Positions 23,290-35,088 of a stretch of DNA of 64,000 nt are shown piece by piece. Within the stretch, counting starts at the first letter, position 1. Each line of letters starts with the position of its first letter. The notes under the pieces are model-generated. The model did no database searches and had not been told where the DNA came from. It saw only the letters and a program-made list of their open reading frames with translations. The translations under genes were made by a program, and so were the position numbers. This DNA is from Bryum argenteum (taxonomy: Eukaryota > Streptophyta > Bryopsida > Bryales > Bryaceae), in contig CM073325.1 of NCBI GenBank assembly GCA_037043015.1, positions 6,799,001 through 6,863,000 of the forward strand, written 5' to 3'.

Positions 23290-24740
23290 ACATAAAACAA
23301 TTATTGAATTGGAGGTTAATTTCCCATGTGTAAAGCCCTTGGGCCATGGGACCGGTTCGTATTATTTGCTACAGACCATGCTTTTGATTTGTTCATGTTG
23401 AAGTATTTTAGTGAAATTATGATTTTGTATGTTTTCGAGTTCCCCTTTCTTCATTTTTTTGTTAATGGTTCTCTATCTCCAAACTTCCATTCCGAACTCG
23501 TATCTTTTATTAAGAGTTCCTCGTCCCCCAACTCTCCTTATTGGATTCCATCATTCTTTCCTTGTCCCCATCCCCTATTCCTATTTTTTGTTTCCGGTTT
23601 CTATTTCCCCTATGTACCATTGATCTCCACTTCACTCATTCTCTGCTCCCATTTTCATGTTCCATATTATTCCTTGTCCCTTTGACTCCTTATATTGTTA
23701 GGGTTTAAATAACTCTTAATAACAAACAAATACCACTTACGGAAACCCTTCAAAATCTTTTAAAATCTTTTAAACTCTTCATGCCGTGTATACATGACCA
23801 GATGATGATGACCATGACCATGACCATGCATGTATGGATGGCAAAGGACAAACAAATCGTATTCTTTTATATATTGAGATTTTCGTTGTAGAGACTAATA
23901 AAAAGAAATCTTTTGTGCAAGAGATGAAGAGATGTAACTAGCTCTAGGCTTCATTGTGTTCAGCAAAGCCAGACCATGGTTCGAGCTAAGAAATGTGTCA
24001 GGGGTTATAAGCAGACAAGAAACTATGATACATCTATATATCAACGGGACGGTCTTCATTTTGGCACCATGTCTCTTGGAATCGATTGAGTAGCGATGCT
24101 TTGATATGCAAGTTCTTGATGCATGCTTTTTGAGTTTTGTTCCAAGCGAGTCTTCTAGAATCAATGATTCCAGGATTCATGATCCCCAGGCACCCAAACG
24201 ATGGCTTCTGTTTTCTCTTTTGACCATCTTGTGGTGGTGAAAACCAAAGCATTACAAGCTTGCCACAAATTCTGAAATTTCCTCACTTGGAAGCATTGCA
24301 CAGAATGCCTAGCCAGTTAGGAGGAATGTAGTTCTTTTTCTTTTGTCGAGTCACTCAATGTAATCGTACACCGCCTTCAGAAAGATATCTGCGACAGTTC
24401 TCCCACAACCACCTGCCCGTGTTCTTTTGGGCACATGCGGTACAGTGCCCACTGCTAATCCAAGATACGTACCTGCCGTTGCGTATGGCATCCGTAGCCC
24501 TTCAAACTCGTCTCGTGTTTGCACAGAAAAAGTCTACGGGAGAGGGTTTCGTGTGATTTTGCTTTGCTCTCGACGTTCCTGAGTTCCAGAAGGCTGAAAC
24601 TGGGGTTGCTTGCTACATCTCCTTTCGTGCTCTCTTAACGTACGCTCCACCATAGTGACAACCCCACATATCCCTGTAGCCTTAGAGCAGAAGTTATTTC
24701 GTCTCGGACTTGTTGATCTGCTCACGATCTCTTTCATTTC
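23290..24740. other. intergenic DNA, no supported gene
   Basis: Short frames on both strands show no family likeness. A small accatg microsatellite lies at about 23810-23830. Confidence 0.4.
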
Positions 24741-26010
24741 CATGAACGGCTGAAGCCTATCCGAACATCTATGCTTCAGTGTGGAGCTCTTCAGACAGGA
24801 CGAGCAGTATTGAAGTACCACAGGTGTAGGCGCTACTCACATCTTCGCGCGCGTAGGATCAGCGGCAGCGGTTGCTAGACGGCAGTCCCTGCAGGATCAG
24901 TTTGTTAGGTAAGTGTTTGGGGTTGAGATTCCTCAAGCAACACTTGTTCGTCAATTTACACACTTTGCTTAACTGCCGAGAGTCACTTTTGATATTTGCT
25001 TAGACATTTACTTCCCTTAACGTTGTGTTCAACAGATGCTAGGTCCTTCGTTCTCACTGTTCCCTAGTCGCAACTGTGATTGACTGTCTACTTGCTCTTT
25101 CAGAGGGTGCGCATCTGCTAGAATACCCCGGAATGGTGAATGGTACCTGGCTTTCACTCTACACTACTGAGGTTAGTGTTGCGTGCATGCGGGGTTTCAC
25201 GTCGTCTTCATTCCACTCTTACTCAAAGGGTATCTAGCTTTCTTGGTTGACCTGACGAGAAGTGGTGTCACATCTTATGCTCTGTTTATGTCCTTTGTGA
25301 GGAGGATCGATTTGCGAGTACGTAGGGCACTGTCGGTGCGCAGTCGGTACGCACAAGTGTTGTGACATAAGACTGATTCTATCAGAGCTTGTTGCAGACA
25401 GAAATGGTAGGTTTAGATATCTGGATGGAGGGTAATATATATTGCTGAAGGTTCTGGAGAGCATTACCATCGGGTTAGTATGACTTTATCATATTGATTT
25501 CCATGAAGTTTCTGTTTTCCATGAAGTTTCTGTTCGATGTTTGAGGAGTGCGTAAAAGATGGACACACGTACTTTCTTGTCAATGTCCATTGGCTTGTGA
25601 GTCATTCTGTGCAACTCGACTTCACTGCATAATATGTTGAACTCATTGGTTCTGTTTTGCAGACGTATCCGTTAAACTGGGATGCATTCTTGTAAATTGG
25701 GGAAGATTGAAAATTCCAGTCTCTTTTCAAACTTCAAGATTTTTAAGTCCGCGAATACATCTCAAATAGCACCTGAATGGTAACTGAAAATAATATACGA
25801 TTCAAAGATTGGAGTTCTAGGAAACCGACAAGAGTCATTAGCTTGGCTGTCATTGCATGTAGTGATTGTAGTCGTGTAGACTTTCAATTTGTACCGCACT
25901 CTAACATCCTTGTAGCACAATCTTATAACTTGCCAGGTGATTGCCATTTCTAGTGGATTCAGCATTAGTGCTTTGGCTAAGAAGTTCAAAGTCACAACGG
26001 ATGAATCGAC
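24740..26010 (+). promoter_or_regulatory. upstream part of the right inverted arm (probable promoter and leader)
   Basis: It is similar to the reverse complement of about 6150-7670. Examples are the ctcttcagacaggacgagca block near 24790 and the agaagtggtgtcacatctta block near 25260. It contains the short MFEEC frame (25537-25632), matching 6408-6626. It lies directly upstream of the pseudokinase-hydrolase gene, so it is a likely promoter and 5' leader, but no core element can be fixed. Confidence 0.4.
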
Positions 26011-29000
26011 ATGATGGATTCAATGCGGTTTGAGTCATCAAGAAGTTTCAACCACGATGACAGGGCTCCTGAAATTGAAATTGAAATTGAAACTGACAAG
26101 TTCCAAACGGTTGGAAATTTGTCGAAGGGCCAGGAAGTTAGTGCAAGCTCGTCCTCAAGTGAAGTAGACTTTGTGCTACTGTGCGAGGACATTGTGAAGA
26201 AGATAAAAGAGATTTTGAAACGCAGAATTGTGTTGAATAGGAGACAATGCGATACTTTGGCAATGAAGCTCTCAGAAAAGGTTGCTTGCATCCGGGAGGT
26301 AGTGGAGTCTTGCGGGAGGGACAAAGACGCCCTTGAGCCACTTTTAAAAACGTTGTATCGATATTACCGGAAGGCAGAAGTACTTGTGGAGCAATGTGGA
26401 GGCGAAGACTGGTTAGTAGCAGCAGTTTTTCAACTTGGTAATACGGCTTCATTTTCATATATTGAGCGTCATATCAATCTTGTGGGAATAGGTATTCTTG
26501 AGCATGCCAAGAAATATTCAGCTGTACCCAGCACTACGAATCAAAGTGCATTCCTACCGGAAGTAGCTGAATCTTGTGGCACGAGGGAACTCAAAGATGA
26601 GGATGACCTGAGGGTGTTGCTTGAATCCTCAAAATCTTCCTTGTATTGGAAGAGCTTTACGAGAATCCTTTCACAGAAAGATTCAAAGTTGCAAAAAGAT
26701 TCAAAGTTGCATCTTGCTCGATACTTGTTGAAGAAGACACGCTTCAATATGAAAACTAAACCTTTGAGGCATTCAGAAAACAAGAATGAGTCAGGGATGC
26801 GGAAAGGTTCTTTGTTGAAGAAGAGGAACTATTATTCACTCTTCAAGCATAGAAGTGAACCTCATGAATGGAAAGTCTTGAAATCAATTTTGTGGAAGAG
26901 GAATAATGTGTCTTCAAGGACATGGGTTCAAGATTCCAAGTTTCTTGAAGATGGATATGGTCAAGGTTTATGGGAGACAAGTTGGTTGGGGGTGCCATGT
27001 GCTATGAAGACGTTTCATGTAGGTTTGAGGCCCATGTTCATGACGGAAGCATTGATTATGGCAAGGTTAAAATATCCTTCCATTGTGGATTTTATATGTT
27101 GTGGTTATGGATCTCAAAAAGGAGATCGATTTATTGCAATGGAGCTTATGGAGAAGAGCTTGTTTGACTTGATTGAGGAACGGGAAAGTAGTGGTGCTTA
27201 CTTTTCACTTGATGTTGGTCTTGATATCATATGGCAAATGGCAGACGGAGTAAGGTTTTTACATGGAGTTGATGTTGCACACTCTAAGTTGGAGCCCAAG
27301 AATGTGGTTGTGAGAACATTGGAATCTCCATACCATGAGGATTATTATTGTGTGAAATTGATGAATTTTGGAAGCTGCAAGGTGGAATATTTAAATGTGC
27401 AGACCCCAGCGGTAATGGATAAAATGAGGTGGTTTAAAAAAGATGCACATGACTTTGCCATGACTTGTGAACATGTCCTAAGTCTCAGTGAACCATTCAA
27501 GAATTTTTCAGAGTTGGACATACACAAGATTGTGATAGCGAAAGAGCAAAGGCCCAATCTCATAAGAGTATGTCACGAGTTGCTTGATCTTATGAAGGAA
27601 TGTTTGAGTGAAGATGTGACTTGGTTCCCCAAAATTTGTGAAAAGTTGAAAAATATTATATTGAACAATATGCTAATGCCTTTCCGTACGGTCCCTCCGA
27701 AGAACATCAATATGGGAGTGTATGACATCAAGGAAAGCCAAGACCAAACCAAGGAAGGAGACACTAGCTCCTCCACACGAGGAGAAGTTTCTCTTGTTGA
27801 TGAAATGGTTTCAACAAGGAGTGATTCCAAAAATGATGTAAGTTACTCATTGTGAAACTTGAATTATGTATCAATGTCATTCACATTAGAATTCCAAGAG
27901 GACAAAGTTTGGTCAACTCATACTTCTTGCATCTATTGCATGAGTTTGAGATTGAATTATGTATTTTAGGTTGCATGCTAACTTCATAAATAGTTGCAAT
28001 TTTTGATTGCAAGTACCTTCTCAATTGATCGATGAAATCAAGCTATTACTAAGTTTCATTTATTGCAGACATTTGGATTGCGGAATCTCATGGGGGACAA
28101 CTTTGTGATTGATCTGAGTAAGGATTTGCTTAGTGTCACTCCCAGTGGATATGTGATAAGAACCAGCTTCACTGACGGACATGGAGTATCACAGCCTTGC
28201 ATCCTAAAGAGGTGTGACGTCGTGGACGAGAGTCCACCCGATCTAGCACGACTTCAACATCCACATGTGGTGCATTTGATGGACTTTTGGATTGAAGAGA
28301 ATTTCTTGTTTTTAGTGATGGAGGTTCTGGATGGTGATCTCACAATGCTCATTCTGAGGACCGCGAACAGTACTCCAATCTCACTTCATGTAGCAGTCGA
28401 TTTGATGCTGCAAATAGCGAAAGGCATGCTTTACTTGCATAAAATGGGCGTCTCATATACACTTCAGTGTGACAATGTACTGTACAAGTTGACGGATCGG
28501 AACAAGACCGAGGCTTTTCGAGTGAATGATGTGCTTGTAAAGTTGGGTGGTTTTGGATGCTCAAGGCCGCCACATCTGGAGTCGGAGAGTCAGAGTGCGG
28601 CAGATTTCGGTCTGACTTGTTTGGAGATACTGACCGGATACAAAAGGTCTGACAAGACATCGGAGTCGAGTATTCCAGAGGCTACGCCGCCTATTCTAAA
28701 GGATATTATTGCTAGTTGTCTAAAAACGCGACCAACGTTCTCAAGAATTGTTGAGGAGCTAGAGCGGGCTCAGTCTCATATACAACGGACTTATAGTGAC
28801 GATTTCATTGTCCCAAGCCAGAATATGGAACCCGACATCGTGCAAACCGAGACGGATTGTGGCCCTGAAGAGGTAACATCAAATTCTTACAGTGCTAGAC
28901 TGAAACTCAAACCATCGAGATACTTGGTAGTTGTAGTGTCTTCAAACAACCATAGTCGACTGTCCTTGCCGCTTTGTTGCCGCTTTGTTTCGATGGCATT

Positions 29001-30863
29001 CAGTAATTTGTGTTTATGAGCCACATGGTTGACACGTTTTTCATGAGGCTAATGTACAATAAAGTTTGGTTCACCAGATCTTCGTCGTGCACCAATTGCA
29101 TCCACGACTTGGCGACACTTGCACTTCTGTTCGTGCTACCTTGGTCTTCTTCCATGGCTTGCGCAAGGTTTCCGAAGAATGGAGAGAGACATGGATGACA
29201 CGTGATAACACGCTTGTATGGCCGGAAACGTGGTTGCCGGAGGACTTGGGTGCAGAGAATATACGCGTCCTTTCTGTGTCGTTCGAAGAGAACCCAACTG
29301 CGAACAACAACTGCAATCGAGATGAGATAGGCAAGAATCTTGTTGAGAGTCTGGTTCTCAGGTAGTCTTCTATCCAATCGTGGTCCCTAAAAGCTGTTTC
29401 GAATTTCAGCAGTTGCTCGTCATGGTTTGGGATCAAATTTGTTTCGGAGGCCGGGAGAGTTCTACTATGGAATTGTATACTTCTGATGTCTTTGTCACGA
29501 TTTTTGGATAGCTTGAAAACATTCAGTCATGATTTGCTATAGCTTGCAGACTATGTGCATGATTGTGCTCTTGAGGCTCAGACGTGACTCATCATTAAAC
29601 CATTTGTCGTTTGTCGTTGCTTGTATATATGCAGCCCCGATTGGAAGCTTGGTGAAAGTGGGGAAGCGATTTTCTTGATCGGCCATAGCTTCGGAGGTGT
29701 GCTGATCAAATACTTGGTTACCGAGGCTGGAAACTCGATTAAGAACAACACAGGCCAGCAAGAGGCGCTGAAGTGCGCGAAGTTCTTGGGGAGATTGGCA
29801 AAGATTGTATTTTACAGTGTGCCTCATGCTTCTACCGGTCAGGAATTTGAGAACTATGTCTCCAAATGCAAGAAGATTGCTCCGTTGAAGCGAAGCTCCT
29901 TTCTGCAGTCGCTTAAGGGAGACACACATTTTGTTGCAGAAATGAACAGGCTGAGTACCGATTTTGAAACTGCCATGCCAGAGAAGCTGCAGATTCTTGC
30001 ATTTCTTGAAGGGAAAGCCATGAGCAAGGTACTTCACTAGATTCTTGAAGATTTTCGGATCTCATCTAGATCATCTAGAAGACTTTGTCTATTATCAATA
30101 TCTATTGTGATCCTACATCGAGATTGTGATTGCGCATAACGGCCAACAACCATAGCTCCTGAACTTGACATGTGGTCATGAGTTTACGAAGTGTATTTGC
30201 ACTTTTTGTTCATTCGCACAGAATTGGTAGAACAACAAATAAATCTGCTTCCTGGTATAGCTACGTGTTCCCTATATTCAGGGTCACCGTATAATATTTC
30301 ACTCGTTGAAGTACAAAAGCTTGAAGAGCTACTAAAGCTACATTTTGGATTTGCTTGTGCAGGAATTTGTCTTGGTTACCGAAAAATCATGTGCAATTGC
30401 ATCAAAGATCTGTGAGTGGCACAAGATTGATAAAGACAACCATTTCGAAGTTTGCCGACCGAATTCAAAGAATCATGCCGGTTACAAGATTTTACTGGAG
30501 CATCTTCACCAACATCTGGATGTACTGTCTAGCACACATGATTCAGATGTCACACCTATGCTTGAGAGACGTCAAAGTGACGACGTGTCCAAAGCTTCTG
30601 AAGCTTTTCCTGCTGAAAATGTCAGCTATCGGGCGGAGAGTTCCTCTGGATCTGCCATTTTCTCTGCGACTCCTGAGCATTCAACCCTTCCGAATAGCGA
30701 CTCTGATACAGAAAGCCATCGTAGCAGGTACATCCTCTCTTTCTTCTTCAGTGATACGTATCACACTCCTGGGTGTTCATGTTCTTCAGAAGACACTAAA
30801 GCTTCTAGGCACATGCAATCGATTGCTAGGTGTCAATTTAAAAGTATATGTGTTCTCATGTAG
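26011..30863 (+). CDS. four-helix-pseudokinase-pseudokinase-alpha/beta-hydrolase protein
   Basis: Modelled exons: 26011-27837, 28069-28872, 29078-29361, 29635-30028 and 30363-30863, phases consistent, about 1269 aa. Residues about 50-170 are the DUF1221/HeLo-like helical domain of plant MLKL relatives. Residues about 300-560 are pseudokinase 1: the HRD loop reads HSKLEPKN (no catalytic Asp) and DFG reads NFG. Residues about 615-870 are pseudokinase 2: the loop reads YTLQCDN and DFG reads GGFG, with almost no activation loop. Residues about 880-1170 are a SERAC1-like alpha/beta hydrolase with FFHGL, GHSFGG (Ser about 990) and DNHFEVCRP (His about 1130), so the hydrolase looks catalytically competent. 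The end is uncertain: either the stop at 30861-30863, or a conserved donor at 30727/30728 leading on to the TIR-NB-ARC-LRR exons. It is the inverted counterpart of the left-arm genes. Confidence 0.75.
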
Positions 30864-31328
30864 TGAGAGATTTTAGAGAGACAGTGATGTGATCTGCATG
30901 TCCTGCGGGTCTGGTTCTGTCCTGATTGCATTGTAAACAAGTCAGTCTGGTAAAAAAGGAGGTTTGAATTTGAAGCAAACCTACGTCGGAAAAGCATTAA
31001 ACCGTGGGCGTCACCTTCGGCTGGTTTCTGGGTCTCTACCTGCTGTGGACCTTGTGTCGGAGTACCTGGGTAGAACTTGGTCAGTGAACTTCGGAGGAGA
31101 GCGAGGATGATTATTTTGTGCCCAGTTCTTACATTGTAATCAGGTTGTGTGTCTGAGCAAATTGTGTGTGAGGATAAGTTGCACAATCAAGGTAGGTGTT
31201 TTGAAACTCCTTGGTCTGCCCGGCGTCACTTAGTTACATGCTACCGCTCAAAGGTGTTTGGGTTCTGTGAGGTCATAAGTATGTTATGTAGACGTGCTTA
31301 TTGATTCTTCGTCGTGGAGTACCCGTAG

Positions 31329-31398
31329 TGCTTCGAGATGGACAGAGATTGGCGGATGTGGAAAAGTAGATCTATCTGAGAAAGAAGATCTATCTGAG
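31329..31398 (+). other. candidate linking exon between hydrolase and TIR modules
   Basis: A 70-base segment runs from an AG at 31327-31328 to the strong donor GAG/GTGAGT at 31398. Entered in phase 2, as the donor at 30727 requires, it reads S-A-S-R-W-T-E-I then ending DLSEKEDLSE. It leaves in phase 0, as the next exon at 31650 requires. Its frame contains no Met back to the preceding stop, so it cannot start a protein. It is either a linker in a fused gene or a 5' untranslated exon of the downstream gene. Confidence 0.4.
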
Positions 31399-31613
31399 GT
31401 GAGTTTAATCCCCTTCCAATTTTGTGAATACTGAACTTAACTATCTTAGTTACAACTTCAATCCCGACATGGGCAAAGAGTTCACCATAATGATGATATT
31501 CTTATATTACAAAGAATGAAAAGTATATCATAGGAATTTCATGCATGATTTGAAGAATGGTTGATAGATTTACACAAGAGAATTGCTTCTAATTGAATCA
31601 AGGACTATGAAGT

Positions 31614-34600
31614 ATGGTAGGCTTTCTAATCTATGTTGATGAACTACAGCTACTTGAATCCGTGGATGTAGAAGCCGACCCTTCAAGTGACAATGACCAC
31701 TATTGGTGAGTTGTTGGTACACTGTTTTGTAGATATGGTAAAAGGTTTGAGTAGCATAGTAAAATATATGCATTATTTTGCTCTATCATGCGCTATCATA
31801 CGGCAATCTTATGTAAGAGCATTTGTGTTATATTTGAAAATGCAACTCTTGTTTGTGACAATTGTGGAGATAATGGAAGGATACATGAGCCATTGAATTC
31901 TTGGTGGTGGGTTTTTTGAGAATCATATGTGTGTTTTACATTTGTTGGTGTTGTAGGGAACCACAATTGGAACCAAAGCACAAGATATTCTTGAGCCATA
32001 GTTGGGCTCAAAAAGACTTCGCGGAACAATTGTGCCTGGATTTGGAAAGACATCATTATTATCCATTTTTCGACAAACAACGAGATAGCTTACCAAAGGG
32101 GAGAAAATTCTCGGAACTTATCTTCCACGCTGCAGAGCAATGTGATGTTGCGGTATTGATCTTGTCCGAAGACTTTTTTACACGTTCAAAGTGGCCCATG
32201 CTAGAGTTGGTGCGTTTTTCGGAAGTTCAGAAGGAAAACTCTAGTAGGCTTTCTATTCTCCCTGTATACTTGGGAGTATCACGAGATGAATGCACAAAGA
32301 ATGAGGCAAGACGTTCATATTGGCTCTCTATGTGGAGAAAGTGGGCACAAATTGACGATAGAATAGATGTTGACAAGTGGAAGGAAGCATTGGGAGTACT
32401 TGCTTTCTCAAGTGGAATTGAATATGTGAAGGATTTGGGAGAAGTTATGTTGAGAAAAGAGATTGTAAATGCTATACAACATTTGGTTCCACCACAAATG
32501 CATTGGAGTGCTAGTGAGGACTTTGTTCCACCTCAAATTCAAGGGTCAACTCGAATCTGCAAGGTAATTAAATCTCCTACTAGAGTGCAACTTGTGCACA
32601 ATTGAGAAAAAATTGCATGAGGGAAGTGTGGACATGATCTAACAAGGCATATTGAGGAACAAAAATTGTAGTCCAAGCAAGGGCTTGTATCTAATAAGGT
32701 GGTTTGTATTGTTGTGGTTGAATGTAGGTAATTATTGAAAAGTTTGTACAGACGAAACCGTCGCAAATGTATCACGCTCGAATAGTGGGTGTATATGGCA
32801 TGGGGGGAGTTGGGAAGACGACTTTTTGCAAAGTTCTTTGTAATGTACTCTTTACGAAGTTCCAAGGGAAAGTGTGTCATGCGGAATTGGGAATGAGAAG
32901 TTCATTTGAGTTGTGGAATCAAGTACGGAAGGATTTGACCAACATATATCATGGCGATTTGACGATCTTAACCGACAACGAGATGGTTTGAATCATTTCT
33001 TGCTATTGTAGAGTATAATGGCATCTAGTTGTGTAATATGTATTTGTGCTTCTTTTCTTTTCGTGGGGTTGAAGAGAGCACAAGGAATGATGTATATAAA
33101 CATCAAATGTGGTGGAATTTTGAGTTGGCTAAGGAGGAGAGTGATTGAATTGACAAACATGCTAATCAATTATCTTGTGTTGCTTTGGTACCATTGCAGG
33201 CTACAAATTTGGCAGTCAAAGAACGTATACGTCAACCAGTATTTTTAGCTCTCGACAATGTGTGCCAAGAGTCAATTCAAGAAGCCAATGGTTATTTAGA
33301 AGTGTGTGCCCGTAATGGTAGCATTGTGATGGTAACTGCTCGCACTGTCGATGTCCTTCATCGCTTAGGCATTGATGAAAGAGATCGCTTGGAAATGCCG
33401 GAGTTGGATGAGGAAGATGCAAAACAACTATTTCTCTATCATACAACTTGTGGAGTTGAATTCTTCGATGAAGATGATAACCAAAAAGTCTTACATTGTG
33501 TCAAACAATGTAAGTTTCATAAAGGTGCAAATATGGGTGAGCATTTTCATCCTTTAGCACTGCAGGTTTTGGGAGCTCAATTGGGAAGTTTGGGACCGTA
33601 TCCATCAATATGGATGGAGAACCTACAACAAAAACGTAATCAATTTGGAGAGGAGCACCCAATATTTAATGTCCTTCGAGGAGCTTATGACTCCTTACAG
33701 GAAGAGGATCAACTTTTATTTATGGACATTGTTCTCTTCAACTCATCTCAAAAATCGACTGGTTTTTACCATGTCAATCCTCTCTTAGGAGATATGCGCC
33801 AGATGTTTTATCTTGACATATACGAATGGTTAAGTATCGTACATGGAGTTCAAGTCCAAATTGTTAAGAATCGGGTAAGGACCTTGAGCCCTTATTCTCA
33901 TGATGAAGTTATAACGAGTTGGGTGCACTGTTTTTTACAAACTGCTCATGTACGTGAACATGTCAATAGTTTAATAAAGTTTTGGTTTCATGTGTGTGGA
34001 AATTTCAGTTGCAAGGTCTCAAGGCCAAGTCATTACTTCAAGATATTGGTGACACTTCTCATGGTGTGAGTATTCATGATTTGTATTTTGAGTTGATCGA
34101 AATGGAGGTGAAAAGTGGTGCTTGGGATACTGCACGTTTGGTGTGGTATAATGGGGAAGAAGCTCATCATTTGGTCCCTAGAGTGGGGCCAAGAGAGGAC
34201 TTCAAAAGATTTTCTTTGAAGTATGATGCCTCTGTGTATGTCTCTGGATGGAAGAAAACGCTTGAAGGAATCAGGTGGCAAAACTTATCTAAGGTTGAGG
34301 TGCTACAACTCTTCATTAGTGACATCGAGGTCTTGAATGTGGGAGATCTACCAAACTTGAAAAGCATGGTGTTGAAATGGGGAGACCGTGATATTCACCC
34401 TAATCACCATGTTAACTTGATCGGACTCAGGGAGTTGAGGAATCTTGGATGGCTTGAATTATGGAACATTCATCATGCATGCTTTGTGGAAATTGAATGG
34501 TTGACATCACTTCAGGTATTGCGGTTAGGTACATGGAGAAAACAAGAGAGAGGGCCACTATCACCAGTGATGGTTGCTCAACTACCAAATCTACACAGGC

Positions 34601-35088
34601 TCACAAAGTTGCAGGTTTTACAGCTTGATTCTATACCAATCAAAAGTTTACCAAGCCTCGAATGCCTTGCACTACTCAAAGCATTGTGTTGCACCGAACT
34701 GCATTTGGCAAGGTTACCGGATCTCTCGGGGTTATCATTGTTGGAAAGTATCGACCTTTGTTCGTGTCACGAGCTGACAACTTTGGATAACTTTGGAAAT
34801 CTACCTGCATTGAGGTATCTCAACGTCTTTGCTTGTTCCAAGTTAGAGAGGTTGCCGGATCTCAGGAGCTCCAAGAAACTTCGATTCCTTGTCCTATGCC
34901 GTAGTGGAATCCGCCTCTTCTCAAAAGACATAGCAATTCTCGCTAAATTGGAATTCAATGTGCGGGTTTTTGATGATGACCAGTTTAACTTTTCGGAGAT
35001 GTTAGAGAAGATGCCGTTCTTAGAGGTGGTGAAGATGATTGAAGCGCACCAAGTTAAATCCTCAATCACAAGTGAGATAGTGGGTTAG
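31614..35088 (+). CDS. TIR-NB-ARC-LRR immune receptor (TNL)
   Basis: Modelled exons: 31614-31705, 31957-32563, 32728-32985, 33200-33874 and 34009-35088 (about 903 aa if translation starts at ATG 31614). The TIR domain has KIFLSHSWAQKDF, DKQRDSLPKG, and SKWPMLEL with the putative NADase glutamate. The NB-ARC has P-loop GMGGVGKTT (about 257-265), Walker-B-like VFLALDN, RNBS-B VMVTAR, GLPL-like HPLALQVLG, and IHD in place of MHD. The LRR part has about ten repeats (LSKVEVLQL, LPNLKSMVL, LTKLQVLQL, LSLLESIDL, LPALRYLNV). Plant TNLs sense pathogens in the cytoplasm and signal through NAD+-derived nucleotides. An AG at 31648-31649 allows the first exon to start instead at 31650 and be spliced from upstream exons. 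In that case no Met precedes the TIR and the gene would have to be fused to the hydrolase gene upstream. Confidence 0.85.

Noticed and set aside
23326..23685. 119-codon plus-strand frame rich in Phe, Ser and Pro
   Set aside because: Pyrimidine-rich low-complexity DNA; no family likeness, no splice or promoter support.
24534..24821. 95-codon minus-strand frame
   Set aside because: It lies across the edge of the inverted arm, and its counterpart near 7.6 kb does not keep the frame.
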